The translations under genes and the position numbers were made by a program. Positions 54,667 to 64,000 of a stretch of 64,000 bases of DNA are shown here, one piece after another (position 1 is the first letter of the stretch; each line of letters begins with the position of its first letter). The stretch lies in the NCBI RefSeq assembly GCF_900156495.1, contig NZ_FTNT01000003.1, forward strand, positions 124,001 through 188,000, given 5' to 3'. The notes under the pieces are model-generated. The model saw nothing but the letters and a program-made list of their open reading frames with translations. It was not told the DNA's origin and ran no database searches. The stretch is from Williamsia sterculiae. Lineage in GTDB: Bacteria > Actinomycetota > Actinomycetes > Mycobacteriales > Mycobacteriaceae.

Positions 54667-55941
54667 GTGAGTGCAGGTTTCCAGGCTCCGAGGGGCATCC
54701 CGGACTACGTCCCACCCGGTTCCGCGCAATTCGTCGCGGTCCGCGACGGGCTGCTGCAGGCCGCCCGGCTGGCTGGTTACGGCCACATCGAACTGCCGGT
54801 GTTCGAGGACACCGCGCTGTTCGCCCGGGGCGTCGGGGAGTCCACCGACGTCGTGTCCAAGGAGATGTACACCTTCGCCGACCGTGGTGACCGGTCGGTG
54901 ACCCTGCGACCCGAGGGCACCGCGGGGGTGATGCGCGCGGTCATCCAGCACGGACTCGACCGGGGCGCGTTGCCGGTCAAATTGAGCTATGCGGGGCCGT
55001 TCTTCCGGTACGAGAAGCCACAGACCGGTCGCTACCGGCAGCTGCAGCAGGTGGGGGTCGAGGCCATCGGCGTCGACGACCCGGCACTGGACGCCGAGGT
55101 GGTGGCCATCGCCGACGAGGGTTACCGCCGCCTGGGTCTGCGCAACCACCGGCTGGAGATCACGTCGCTGGGCGACGGCACCGACCGTCCCGCCTACCGT
55201 GAACGCCTGCAGGAGTTCCTGCTCTCGCTCGACCTCGACGAGGACACCCGCAACCGGGCGCGGCTCAACCCGCTGCGCGTCCTCGACGACAAGCGCCCAC
55301 ACGTCCGGGAACTCACCGCGGACGCGCCGCTGATGATCGACCACCTGTCGGAGTCGTCGCGGGCGCATTTCGACGCCGTGCTCGGCCATCTCGACCGGAT
55401 GGGCGTGGCCTATGTGGTCAACCCGCGTCTGGTCCGCGGGTTGGACTACTACACCAAGACCACCTTCGAGTTCGTGCACGACGGCCTCGGTGCGCAGTCG
55501 GGTATCGGGGGCGGCGGTCGCTACGACGGGCTGATGCGCGACCTCGGGGGCAAGCAGGAGCTGTCCGGGATCGGTTTCGGTCTGGGCGTCGACCGGACCG
55601 TGCTGGCCCTGGAGGCCGAGAACGTCGCCGCGGCGCCGGATGCGCGCTGTGACGTGTTCGGTGTGCCGATGGGAGAGAACGCCCTCGACGAACTGGTGGC
55701 GCTGGCCGCCGCGCTGCGCGCCGCGGGTGTGCGGGTGGATCTGGCGTACGGCGGTCGCGGTCTCAAGGGCGCGATGAAGGCCGCGGACCGGTCCGGTGCG
55801 CGGTACGCGCTGGTCCTCGGTGACCGGGAGCTCGAGGCGCGCGAGATCGAGGTCAAGGATCTCGGCACCGGACACCAACAGCGGATGCCGATCGACGGCG
55901 TCGTCGCCTGGTTGCGGGCTCAGGTCCTGCTGTCGCGCTGA
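54667..55941 (+). CDS. hisS: histidyl-tRNA synthetase
   Basis: A 424-aa class II synthetase: [12 protein letters not shown] start, motif 1 region [28 protein letters not shown], motif 2 [19 protein letters not shown], the histidine-specific [15 protein letters not shown], motif 3 [11 protein letters not shown] and FGLGVDRT, then an anticodon-binding domain. GTG at 54667 is chosen from homology ([10 protein letters not shown]); AAAGGA lies about 12 nt upstream, rather far. The 3' end overlaps the broken DUF885 gene on the other strand by 22 bases. Confidence 0.94.
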   Translation: MSAGFQAPRGIPDYVPPGSAQFVAVRDGLLQAARLAGYGHIELPVFEDTALFARGVGESTDVVSKEMYTFADRGDRSVTLRPEGTAGVMRAVIQHGLDRGALPVKLSYAGPFFRYEKPQTGRYRQLQQVGVEAIGVDDPALDAEVVAIADEGYRRLGLRNHRLEITSLGDGTDRPAYRERLQEFLLSLDLDEDTRNRARLNPLRVLDDKRPHVRELTADAPLMIDHLSESSRAHFDAVLGHLDRMGVAYVVNPRLVRGLDYYTKTTFEFVHDGLGAQSGIGGGGRYDGLMRDLGGKQELSGIGFGLGVDRTVLALEAENVAAAPDARCDVFGVPMGENALDELVALAAALRAAGVRVDLAYGGRGLKGAMKAADRSGARYALVLGDRELEAREIEVKDLGTGHQQRMPIDGVVAWLRAQVLLSR

Positions 55942-57612
55942 CTCATTCCCTGCTCGTCGACCATCTCCGTGCGTAGGACGTCGAGGCTGACCCCGCCGAG
56001 TCGCAGTGCTCGGGAGTGGAAGTCCTTGAGCGTCGCGGTGGGGTGGCGACTCAGGTAGTCGGCCCGAGCCTGTTCCCACACCCGCTGTCCCAACGCATAC
56101 GACGGCGCCTGTCCGGGCCAGCCCAGGTATCGGTTCAGTTCGAACCGCAGCACCGCGCGGTCCATGGCCACCGCGTCGGTGAGGAAGGCCCATGCCTTGT
56201 CGGCGTCCCAGAAACCGCCACCCACCGACTCCGGCGCCCGCAGTCCGCAGTGCACGCCGATGTCGACCACCACCCGCGCTGCGCGCAACCGCTGCGAGTC
56301 GAGCATGCCCATGCGGTCGCCGACGTCCGACAGCCACCCGAGCTCGTCCATCAGACGTTCGGCGTAGAGCGGCCCAGCCCTCGCCGTGACCGGAGGTGAA
56401 CGACGCCAGCTTGCGCCAGCGGTTCAGTTCGGGGCTGATCATCGACTGACCGAGCTGCAGATGGTGACCGGGGACGCCCTCGTGGAAGACCGTCGTGGTC
56501 TCCTGCCAGGTGTGGAACACGGTCTGCTCCGGTGGCACCGACCACCACATGCGTCCGGGCCGGCTCAGGTCCTCACTGGGCGCCGTGTAATAGATCGTCC
56601 CGGTCGACGACGGTGCCAACCGGCATTCGAGACCGGTCAGGCCGGCGGGGATGTCGAAGTGTTCGCCGGCCAGACCGTGCAGAGACCGGTCGGACAGATC
56701 CTGCATCCAGGCGACGAAGGCCGCGCGGTCGGTCATCTGGTAGCGGGGATCGGCGTCCAGTGCCGCCATCGCCCCGGCGACGGTCGATCCGGGCGCGATC
56801 CTGTCGGCCAGGGACTGCTGCTCCGCGGCGATGGCCGCGACCCGATCCAGACCCCACGCATACGCCTCGTCGGGGTCGATGTCGGCGCCGAGGAACTCCG
56901 CGGAATGCAGCAGGTACCGGTCCCGACCCACGCCGTCGGTCTCGACGGCGTCGGGCAGCACCTCGTCGCGGAGCACCAGGCGGAAGCGGTCGAACGCGGC
57001 CGCCGCGTCGGTGTGGGCGGTGGTGAACCGGTCGGTCAGCGCGGCGTCGGCCGCGAGGGCGCGGGCCACATTCGTCCACAGCGCGTCGGCCGCGGCACCT
57101 GCCTGGTCGGCGACCAGCTCGGCCTGCCTCCGGGGTACCGGTGGGCCCGCGGTGCGCCGGTACCGTAGCCCGGCGACGGCCGCATCGATCGCCGGCGGGA
57201 GCGCCGCGACCCGCAGCAGCATGATCTCGCGGTCGTCGGTCGTCTCGACCGGCATCAGGTCGAACACGTCGCGGAGTGCCTGCAACGGCGATTCGATCAC
57301 GTTGAGCTCACCGGTGCGAAGGCCGGAGTCGTCGACGGCCAGCGCGCGACCGAGCTGTGCGGCCATGGTGGCGACGGTGACCCGGTCCACGTCGTCACCG
57401 GGGGCGGCCGCGGCGAGATCGGCGACCACGGACCGCTGTAGGGAACTGCGTTCGCTGATCGCCTCGGGGGAGTAGTCGGTCAACCGGTGGTCGTGGCCCG
57501 GTACGCCGACCAGTGTGGCGAACACCGGGTCGAGGCCGCACGATCGCACCAGGAAGTCGTCGGCGATGGCGTCGATGGTGCTGGGTGTGCGATTGGTCGC
57601 GGCATCGGTCAT
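55920..57612 (-). pseudogene. DUF885 family (predicted zinc peptidase) gene, frameshifted
   Basis: From ATG 57612 the frame reads a DUF885 protein for about 410 residues, including the zinc motif TTVFHEGVPGHHLQLGQ (HExxxGHH type) and SGHGEGWA. It then shifts: the expected LYAERLMDELG continues in another frame (MDELGWLSDVGDRMGML, to 55920). One extra base in 56370-56373 (GGGCCGCTC on the minus strand) accounts for it. Joined, the product would be about 560 aa, the normal family length. Either a recent frameshift or a sequence error. Convergent with hisS. Confidence 0.8.
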
Positions 57613-57713
57613 AGGGGATATGCAATCAGAGCCGACCGACGCCAGGCGGGCGGCCACACGCCGTGGCCCGGACATCTCGATCGGGACGGGTGCCATCGGA
57701 GTGCGCGCACGAT

Positions 57714-57719
57714 TACGGT
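57714..57719 (+). promoter_or_regulatory. -10 element of leaderless M24 peptidase gene (TACGGT)
   Basis: TACGGT is followed after 6 nt by the ATG at 57726. Confidence 0.45.
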
Positions 57720-57725
57720 CGGGGA

Positions 57726-58433
57726 ATGGGCGATGTCAGCACCGACGAGCAGACCCGGGTGACCAACCTACTGGACGCACAGCGCATGGCGGTGGGTCTC
57801 TTCGACGCCATCACCGAACAGGGGCTGATCCGACCCGGCGTCTCGGAACGGCAGGTCAGCGACGAGGTCCGCGACCTGGCCGCCGAGATGTACGGGGTGT
57901 CGCGGTTCTGGCACAAGCGCATCGTGCGCGGCGGGGTGAACACCTTGCAGCCGTACCGCGAGAACCCTCCCGACCGCACCCTGACCGACGACGACATCGC
58001 GTTCGTCGACTTCGGTCCCGTCTTCGAGGGCTGGGAGGCCGATTTCGGGCGGACCTACGTGCTGGGCGCCGACCCGCGCAAACAGGCGCTGCGTGACGCC
58101 TTACCGACCATCTTCGACGCGGGCCGGTGCTACTTCGACAGCCACCCCGAGGTGACCGGCGAGGAGCTATACCAGGAGGTGGTCCGACTCGCCGAGCAGG
58201 ACGGGTGGGAGTTCGGCGGTGAGATCGCCGGCCACCTGGTGGGTGAGTTCCCGCACGAGAAGATCCGCGGTGACGAGGTGTTGTCATACATCGCGCCCGG
58301 CAGCACCACCCCGATGCGCCGACTCGACGGGTCCGGACGCCCATGTCACTGGATCCTGGAGATCCATCTCGTCGACCGGGACCGCGGTATCGGTGGTTTC
58401 CACGAGGAGTTGCTGGACATCGGGCATCGGTGA
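57726..58433 (+). CDS. M24-family metallopeptidase (Xaa-Pro aminopeptidase-like)
   Basis: A 235-aa pita-bread-fold protein without the N-terminal creatinase domain. Metal ligands: the two Asp in FVDFGPVFEGWEADFGRTY, His in IAGHLVGEFPHEKI, Glu in WILEIHLVDRD, and possibly a last Glu in GGFHEELLDIG. Substrate is unknown; short M24 proteins of this kind occur in many actinobacteria. ATG at 57726 is supported by the leaderless-type promoter. Divergent from the DUF885 gene. Confidence 0.82.
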   Translation: MGDVSTDEQTRVTNLLDAQRMAVGLFDAITEQGLIRPGVSERQVSDEVRDLAAEMYGVSRFWHKRIVRGGVNTLQPYRENPPDRTLTDDDIAFVDFGPVFEGWEADFGRTYVLGADPRKQALRDALPTIFDAGRCYFDSHPEVTGEELYQEVVRLAEQDGWEFGGEIAGHLVGEFPHEKIRGDEVLSYIAPGSTTPMRRLDGSGRPCHWILEIHLVDRDRGIGGFHEELLDIGHR

Positions 58434-58558
58434 GGTGTGCGGGTACGGTCACGATGAACGACGGATGAGACCTGCATCGCACCCGATGACGAGGTCGTCG
58501 GGTACTCACGGCAAAATGGGCATCGCCGACACCCCGTGTGAACGGATAATGGATCACG

Positions 58559-59677
58559 ATGTCTCCTGCGACCCCGCTGCGCGTGCACGTTCGTCGACTG
58601 GTTCGACTGCTCGAGCAATGGTGGAACGACCCCGCGGACTACCGGTGGCTCACAGCGCTGATGGACTCGCGTGGCCTGTTGCCCGCCATGAAGGCGTTCA
58701 TCGCCTTCGGTGGATTGGTCCTCGCGCTGATCTCCGCATTGGTGCAGTTCAGCTCCAGTGCGCCGGATACGATCGTCGGCCGGGTGGTGTGCGGCCTGGT
58801 CAGCGTTCTGGCGTTGGTCTGGGCCATGCGCTGGGCGTTCGGGGAGTGGCCGACCCCCGGTGAGTCCTTGCGGCTGTGTGTGGCGGCGGACGTCGCCATC
58901 ACCGTGGCCTGTGTGTTCGACTCCAACCGATTGGCAGGACTTGCCGGCACCACCCTGTTCGTGGTCACCGGCGCCTACATCACCTTCTTCCACGGCCCCC
59001 GGTTGCACGCCGCGCATGTGGTGTGGGCCACCGTCTCGGTCGTCGCGTTCGCGGTGTGGATGGGGGTCGACGGCGGCACACCCGCACTGGTGTTGGCCGT
59101 CGCGAAGGCGTTGATCGCGTTGATCGTGATCGTCGGGATCCTGCCGGTCCTGCAGTTCGGCTACTGGCTGATCCGCACCAGCGCGGTCGATTCGCTGGTG
59201 GACCCGCTGACCGGTCTCGCCAACCGACGTGGGCTCGACCATCACATCGCGCACACCTTCACCGCGGGTCCTGCGACGACCGTCTGCGCGATCCTCGTCG
59301 ATCTGGACAACTTCAAGGCCATCAACGACCGGTATGGGCATGCCGTCGGCGACCGGGTCCTGGTCCGGGTGGCCGACCGCATCCAGCGTGCGGTCGATGC
59401 CGGTGGGTTCACCGCACGCCTCGGCGGCGAAGAGTTCCTGGTCCTGCACACGTTGTCCGCGTCGGTGGCCGCCGAACTGGCCGAACGGGTCCGCCTCGCC
59501 GTCGCCGAGCCCGCCGACCCGCCGATCACCGCCAGCGTCGGGGTCGCGCTCACCGACCACCCGCGCGGTCTCGCCACCGGTACCGGTGACATCGGCGACC
59601 TGCTCGCGGCGGCCGACACCGCGATGTACGCCGCCAAACAACTCGGCGGTGACGCGGTGCGCCACCACGCCGCCTAG
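58559..59677 (+). CDS. membrane-bound diguanylate cyclase (GGDEF)
   Basis: A 372-aa protein: about six hydrophobic helices (residues ~45-215: FIAFGGLVLALISALVQF, VVCGLVSVLALVWAM, LCVAADVAITVACVF, LFVVTGAYITFF, VVWATVSVVAFAVWM, ALIALIVIVGILPVLQF) and a C-terminal GGDEF domain (about 215-370) with DPLTGLANRRGLD, LVDLDNFKAINDRYGHAVGD and the active site ARLGGEEFLVL. GGEEF is an active variant. No RxxD inhibition site is seen at the usual distance. It should make cyclic di-GMP. ATG at 58559; GATAAT lies 8 nt upstream. Confidence 0.9.
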   Translation: MSPATPLRVHVRRLVRLLEQWWNDPADYRWLTALMDSRGLLPAMKAFIAFGGLVLALISALVQFSSSAPDTIVGRVVCGLVSVLALVWAMRWAFGEWPTPGESLRLCVAADVAITVACVFDSNRLAGLAGTTLFVVTGAYITFFHGPRLHAAHVVWATVSVVAFAVWMGVDGGTPALVLAVAKALIALIVIVGILPVLQFGYWLIRTSAVDSLVDPLTGLANRRGLDHHIAHTFTAGPATTVCAILVDLDNFKAINDRYGHAVGDRVLVRVADRIQRAVDAGGFTARLGGEEFLVLHTLSASVAAELAERVRLAVAEPADPPITASVGVALTDHPRGLATGTGDIGDLLAAADTAMYAAKQLGGDAVRHHAA

Positions 59678-59708
59678 CCGTACCGACCACGGAGGGCGGT
59701 GACAGCGC

Positions 59709-60584
59709 TCAGAGTTGGTCGGTGTCGAAGGTGCCGCAGTCGCGCGGATCGCCGCCGCGGTAGCCGTTGGTGAACCAGCGCACCCGCTGCGCCGCCGAAC
59801 CGTGTGTCCAGCCCTCGGAGTCGTTGTTGCCCGACAGCGTGTCGTCGCCGATCGCCTTCGCGGTCTGGATCACCTCGGAGATCTGATCCTGGGTCAGCGT
59901 CTTCAGCATCGCGTTCGGCCCCTTGTCGGCGTGTTCGGCCCACACACCCGCGTAACAGTCGGCCTGCAGTTCCAGCCGCACCGACCCCGACGTCGGGCCC
60001 TGCGAACCCAGGCTCTGCGCCTTGCTCATGGTGCCCATCAGGTTCTGGACGTGATGACCGAACTCGTGAGCGACCACGTATTCCTGGGCCAGCGGGCCGT
60101 TGCTGCCGCCGAGTTTGTCGTGCAGTTCGTCGAAGAACGACGGGTCGAAGTAGGCGGTCCGATCCTCGGGGCAGTAGAAGGGGCCCACCGCAGAGGACGC
60201 CACCCCGCACCCCTGCGTCTGCACCGAACCGGTGAAGATCTTGGTCTCCGGCGGGGTGTACCGCGACAGCATCGTCGGCCACACCTTGTTCAGGCTGTTG
60301 GTGGTGGCCACGATCCGGCAGATGGTGTCGGTGTTCGCCTTGGCGATGGTGCAGCTGTGGATCTGGTCGTCGATGGCCGAGTTGCCCGCCGACGCGCCCG
60401 CACCACTACCGGTCGACGAGCCACCGTCCTCACCGAGGATGTCGCCGGGGTTGATCCCGAACAACAGCGCCACCACGGTGACCACGAGCCCCACCCCGCC
60501 GCCGATCGCGATTCGGCCGCCGCCGCCACCACCGCCGCCGGACACACCACCGGTGTCGAGCGGGCCGTCCCCCTGGAAGGTCAT
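59709..60584 (-). CDS. neutral zinc metallopeptidase (YpfJ family)
   Basis: A 291-aa protein: Gly-rich start, one membrane helix ([19 protein letters not shown], about 26-44), then an extracellular domain with [19 protein letters not shown] and zinc motif [17 protein letters not shown] (HExxH), [19 protein letters not shown] (third ligand Glu), and [21 protein letters not shown]. Matches the putative neutral zinc metallopeptidase family; substrate unknown. ATG at 60584 with GAGGAG 4 nt upstream. Confidence 0.88.
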   Translation of the reverse strand: MTFQGDGPLDTGGVSGGGGGGGGRIAIGGGVGLVVTVVALLFGINPGDILGEDGGSSTGSGAGASAGNSAIDDQIHSCTIAKANTDTICRIVATTNSLNKVWPTMLSRYTPPETKIFTGSVQTQGCGVASSAVGPFYCPEDRTAYFDPSFFDELHDKLGGSNGPLAQEYVVAHEFGHHVQNLMGTMSKAQSLGSQGPTSGSVRLELQADCYAGVWAEHADKGPNAMLKTLTQDQISEVIQTAKAIGDDTLSGNNDSEGWTHGSAAQRVRWFTNGYRGGDPRDCGTFDTDQL

Positions 60585-60802
60585 CGGACTCCTCGTGTCC
60601 TCGCGCACCGGTCGGCGCCCCATCGTGTCCCCGCGCCGGTCGGCGCCGATCCGAATCATCTCACCATGTCGGTACTCCGTACGATGACGGACGGACAATG
60701 TGCCGGGGCAGCCCCGCGCGCGTCCCGCCGGTCGTGTCCTCCTCACCCGGCGGTGTGACGCCGACGGACCCCCGGGTGATGGCTAGGAAAGGACCTCCAC
60801 CA

Positions 60803-62635
60803 GTGCTGCGCAGCAATCTCGCCGGCTCGTTGCGGATGCAGAACGCCTCCGACGTCGTGACCGTGGCCGGGTGGGTGGCCCGTCGACGTGACCACGGCGG
60901 TGTCATCTTCATCGACCTGCGGGACAGCTCCGGCGTGGTGCAGGTGGTCTTCCGTGCCGAGGCGATCGCCGAACAGGCCCATCGGTTGCGCGCCGAGTAC
61001 TGCGTACAGGTGACCGGGGTGGTCGAGGCCCGACCCGAGGGCAGCGCCAACCCGGCCCTGGCCTCCGGTGAGATCGAGATCAACGCCACCGAGTTGACCG
61101 TCCTGAACGAGTCGGCACCACTGCCGTTCCAGCTGGACGAGCAGCCCGGCGAGGAGACCCGCCTGCGCTACCGCTATCTCGACCTGCGACGGTCCGGTCC
61201 GGCGGCCGCACTGAAACTGCGGTCCGCGGCGAACTCCGCGGCTCGAGGTGTGCTGGAGGCTCACGACTTCGTGGAGGTGGAGACCCCCACCCTGACCCGG
61301 TCGACGCCGGAGGGTGCCCGCGACTTCCTCGTCCCGGCCCGACTGCAACCGGGCGACTTCTATGCCCTGCCGCAGAGTCCGCAGCTGTTCAAGCAGCTGC
61401 TCATGGTCGCGGGGGTGGAGCGCTACTTCCAGATCGCCCGGTGTTACCGCGACGAGGACTTCCGCGCCGACCGGCAGCCCGAGTTCACCCAGCTCGACGT
61501 CGAGCTCAGCTTCGTCGACCAGGACGACGTCATCAAGGTCGCCGAGGACATCCTGGTGGCCGTGTGGCGACTCATCGGCCACGAGATCTCGACCCCCATC
61601 CCGCGGATGACCTACGCCGAGGCGATGCGCCGGTTCGGCAGCGACAAGCCGGACCTGCGGTTCGGTGTGGAGCTCGTCGAGTGCACCGACTTCTTCGCCG
61701 ACACCCCGTTCCGGGTGTTCCAGGCGCCCTACGTCGGCGCCGTGGTGATGCCCGGGGGCGCCGGTCAGCCGCGTCGTCAGCTCGACGCCTGGCAGGAATG
61801 GGCCAAGCAGCGCGGTGCACGGGGACTGGCCTACGTCCTCGTCGGTGAGGACGGCACGCTCGGCGGCCCCGTCGCCAAGAACCTGTCCGATGCCGAACGC
61901 GCCGGTCTGGCCGATCACGTCGAGGCCCGGCCGGGCGACTGTGTGTTCTTCGCCGCCGGTCCCGCGAAGGCGCAGCGTGCGCTGCTCGGTGCCGCCCGGG
62001 GCGAGATCGCCCAGCGACTCGGCCTGATCGACGACAACGACTGGGCGTTCACCTGGGTGGTCGACGCGCCGTTGTTCGAACCCGTCGAGGACGCCACCGC
62101 CGGCGGCGACGTCGCGGTGGGCACGGGTGCGTGGACCGCGGTGCACCACGCCTTCACCTCACCCACACCGGAGTCGATGGACATCCTCGAATCCGATCCC
62201 GGCGCGGCCCTGGCCTACGCCTACGACATCGTCTGCAACGGCAACGAGATCGGCGGCGGCAGCATTCGTATCCACCGCCGTGACGTGCAGGAGCGGGTGT
62301 TCCGGATCATGGGCATCGACGACGCACAGGCACAGGAGAAATTCGGGTTCCTGCTCGACGCCTTCGCCTTCGGCGCCCCGCCGCACGGGGGAATCGCCTT
62401 CGGCTGGGACCGCATCACCGCACTCCTGGCCGGTCAGGCCTCCATCCGCGAGGTCATCGCCTTCCCCAAGTCCGGCGGTGGGGTGGACCCGCTGACCGAT
62501 GCCCCCGCGCCGATCACCGCAGCGCAGCGCAAGGAATCGGGTATCGACGCGACGCCCAAGCCTCGCGGCGACGGGTCCGTCGGCACCCCTGACGGCGCGA
62601 GCACGGGCAACGGGGACGAGTCGACCCCGCGGTGA
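60803..62635 (+). CDS. aspS: aspartyl-tRNA synthetase (possibly non-discriminating)
   Basis: A 610-aa class IIb synthetase: OB-fold anticodon domain ([23 protein letters not shown]), motif 2 [24 protein letters not shown], bacterial insertion (about 290-430), and motif 3 [13 protein letters not shown]. The C-terminal 35 residues are variable. Many actinobacteria charge tRNA-Asn through this enzyme plus GatCAB; that is family knowledge, not seen here. GTG at 60803 from homology with AAAGGA 9 nt upstream; an ATG at 60779 is also in frame. Confidence 0.95.
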   Translation: MLRSNLAGSLRMQNASDVVTVAGWVARRRDHGGVIFIDLRDSSGVVQVVFRAEAIAEQAHRLRAEYCVQVTGVVEARPEGSANPALASGEIEINATELTVLNESAPLPFQLDEQPGEETRLRYRYLDLRRSGPAAALKLRSAANSAARGVLEAHDFVEVETPTLTRSTPEGARDFLVPARLQPGDFYALPQSPQLFKQLLMVAGVERYFQIARCYRDEDFRADRQPEFTQLDVELSFVDQDDVIKVAEDILVAVWRLIGHEISTPIPRMTYAEAMRRFGSDKPDLRFGVELVECTDFFADTPFRVFQAPYVGAVVMPGGAGQPRRQLDAWQEWAKQRGARGLAYVLVGEDGTLGGPVAKNLSDAERAGLADHVEARPGDCVFFAAGPAKAQRALLGAARGEIAQRLGLIDDNDWAFTWVVDAPLFEPVEDATAGGDVAVGTGAWTAVHHAFTSPTPESMDILESDPGAALAYAYDIVCNGNEIGGGSIRIHRRDVQERVFRIMGIDDAQAQEKFGFLLDAFAFGAPPHGGIAFGWDRITALLAGQASIREVIAFPKSGGGVDPLTDAPAPITAAQRKESGIDATPKPRGDGSVGTPDGASTGNGDESTPR

Positions 62636-62681
62636 CCGCGCGCCACGGGGTTCCGGCGAGACCCCTCCCGCGGTGCACACG

Positions 62682-62687
62682 TACAGT
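62682..62687 (+). promoter_or_regulatory. -10 element of leaderless ATP-grasp gene (TACAGT)
   Basis: TACAGT is followed after 6 nt by GTG 62694; no ribosome site. Confidence 0.45.
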
Positions 62688-62693
62688 TCTCCG

Positions 62694-64000
62694 GTGACTT
62701 CTTCACCGGTGCGACTCGGTGACCGGGCGGACCGCGACGACAGATCGCTCGACACCTACCGCGCCCAGCGGTCCGGGGATGCGCCCGGGACCGGAGACGA
62801 GATGCTCGAACCGGACGGTGAGATCCGGTCGGTGTGGGCGGATCTCATCGGTACGTTCGCACGTACCGGCGACAGCGGACTCCGGCAGGCCACGCAGCGG
62901 GTGGCCGCAACCGTCCGCGACGACGGCATCACCTACAACGCCCACACCGCCGCCGACACCACCCAGACCCGCAGTTGGGTCCTCGACAGCATCCCGCTGG
63001 CGATCGACGGTGCGGAATGGGCTGGGTTGGAGCGGGGCCTGGCCCAGCGCGCGCTGCTCCTCGACGCCCTGCTGACCGACATCTACGGCGAGCAGCGAAC
63101 CATCGCCACCGGCCTGCTGCCTCCCGAACTCGTCTACGGCCACCCCGGTTATCTACGCAAGGCGGCCCGGCTGCCCACCCCGGGTCCGCACGCATTGTTT
63201 TTGCACGCCGCCGACATCGGACGCACGGCCTCGGGCGAGTTCGTCGTCTACGCCGATCGCACCCAGGCACCGTCCGGGATCGGTTACGCCATTGCCGACC
63301 GCCGGGTGCTGTCGCGGGCTTTTCCGCGGATGTTCGGCCGATTCGGTCCGCGTCCCATCGCCGGCTTCATCGCGGCCCTGCGGTCGGCGCTGATCGGCTG
63401 CGCCCCCGACGACGTCACCGAACCGACGGTCGCGGTGCTGAGCCCGGGCAGCCTGTCGGAGACCGCCTTCGACCAGGCGCATCTGGCGTCGGTGCTCGGC
63501 TTCCCGCTGGTCGAGGCGGCGGACCTGGTGGTCCGCGACGGTGGGCTCTACATGCGTTCGCTGGGCCGGTTCAAGCGGGTCGACGTACTGCTGCGGCGAG
63601 TGGACGCCCCGTGGGTCGACCCGTTGGACCTGCGCAGCGACTCGCGGCTCGGGGTGGCCGGACTGGTGGAGATCATCGCCAGGGGACAGGTCGGCGTGGT
63701 CAACACGCTGGGTAGCGGGGTGCTGGAGAATCCCGCCCTGCACACGCTGCTGCCGCGACTCGCGCCGGCGCTCATCGACGAGGACCTGCTGATGGGTTCG
63801 GTCTCCACCTGGTGGGCCGGCGACCCGACGCAGCGGACCGTCATCCGCGACGACGCGGCGTCACTGGTGCTCACCAACTTCCACACCGGCGAGGAGTTCG
63901 TCGGCCCGTTGCAGTCCGCGCGACGGATCGACGAACTCCGCGCCCGGGTCGAGGCCGAGACCTGGCAGTGGACCGCGCGTGGCATGGAGCACTATTCGGT
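62694..64000 (+). CDS. circularly permuted ATP-grasp protein (DUF404/DUF407), 3' truncated by window
   Basis: 435 codons are visible and the frame is open at the window end. From GTG 62694 (VTSSPVRLGDRA) the protein shows the type-2 circularly permuted ATP-grasp pattern: DDGITYNAHT, SWVLDSIPLAI, ALLLDALLTDIYGEQRTI, PPELVYGHPGYL, YADRTQAPSGIGYAIADR, AVLSPGSLSETAFDQAHLA, VEAADLVVRDGGLYMRS and VVNTLGSGVLENPAL. Counterpart of Rv2567, which in M. tuberculosis also carries an alpha-E domain and is followed by a transglutaminase gene. Such systems are thought to ligate peptides; the product is unknown. Confidence 0.85.
   Translation, partial: MTSSPVRLGDRADRDDRSLDTYRAQRSGDAPGTGDEMLEPDGEIRSVWADLIGTFARTGDSGLRQATQRVAATVRDDGITYNAHTAADTTQTRSWVLDSIPLAIDGAEWAGLERGLAQRALLLDALLTDIYGEQRTIATGLLPPELVYGHPGYLRKAARLPTPGPHALFLHAADIGRTASGEFVVYADRTQAPSGIGYAIADRRVLSRAFPRMFGRFGPRPIAGFIAALRSALIGCAPDDVTEPTVAVLSPGSLSETAFDQAHLASVLGFPLVEAADLVVRDGGLYMRSLGRFKRVDVLLRRVDAPWVDPLDLRSDSRLGVAGLVEIIARGQVGVVNTLGSGVLENPALHTLLPRLAPALIDEDLLMGSVSTWWAGDPTQRTVIRDDAASLVLTNFHTGEEFVGPLQSARRIDELRARVEAETWQWTARGMEHYS

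Noticed and set aside
53473-57696. Very long open frame (about 1400 codons) on the minus strand
   Set aside because: Only its 5' part (DUF885) is real. The rest is antisense to hisS and the metallo-hydrolase gene, kept open by high GC; the translation is low-complexity His/Arg/Gln-rich with no family resemblance.

Overview
The window is 64 kb of high-GC DNA with dense, often overlapping genes and frequent GTG starts. The content points to a mycolic-acid actinobacterium (order Mycobacteriales): phosphatidylinositol-mannoside genes (PI-phosphate synthase, patA, pimA), the arabinofuranosyltransferase aftC, a coproporphyrin-type heme branch ending in chdC/hemQ, and LexA-type and IdeR-type boxes. 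Gene order follows, in mirror image, the Mycobacterium tuberculosis chromosome from about Rv2696c to Rv2567. Gordonia or a close relative is my guess for the genus; the sequence alone does not prove it.

Layout. 1-19.6 kb: DUF3710, OB-fold and DUF3159 proteins, the CeoB/CeoC potassium regulators with an APC transporter, an RNA methyltransferase, dxs, RNase D, the hemE-cgoX-chdC operon, aftC, an exported hydrolase-like lipoprotein, a RibD-type reductase, zapE and a GNAT enzyme. 19.7-28.5 kb is an accessory segment: an AraC regulator broken by one stop codon, an ABC-2 exporter plus siderophore-interacting protein behind an IdeR-like iron box, an SDR, four tRNA genes, an ABC-F ATPase, and a frameshifted 13E12/HNH gene with an SOS box. 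28.7-41.1 kb: thrS, the AP4A phosphorylase / PI synthase / patA / pimA operon, pdxS, an inserted PP2C-FHA-LuxR module, tesB, pdxT and yebC. 41.1-55.9 kb: ruvCAB with its own SOS box, yajC-secD-secF, a solute-binding lipoprotein, apt, rel, ppiB, a metallo-hydrolase and hisS. 55.9-64 kb: a frameshifted DUF885 gene, an M24 peptidase, a diguanylate cyclase, a zinc metallopeptidase, aspS and the start of a circularly permuted ATP-grasp gene cut by the window end.

How the genes work together. The housekeeping blocks are operons held together by ATGA/GTGA overlaps (hemE-cgoX, thrS-HIT, pgsA-patA-pimA, tesB-pdxT, ruvC-ruvA, secD-secF). Many start codons lie 6-7 nt after a TANNNT -10 hexamer with no Shine-Dalgarno sequence, as expected for leaderless transcripts in this group. 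Three genes are interrupted by a single-base or single-codon lesion (araC, the HNH gene, DUF885); these may be real decay or sequence errors.

The most unusual signals are: a relay of two mini-ORFs linked by ATGA overlaps between cgoX and chdC; the iron-box-controlled exporter plus siderophore reductase next to a broken AraC gene; an inverted pair of REP-like palindromes upstream of the APC transporter; a perfect 13-bp-arm palindrome in the -35 region of secD; and a PP2C-FHA-LuxR module inserted between pdxS and tesB-pdxT.
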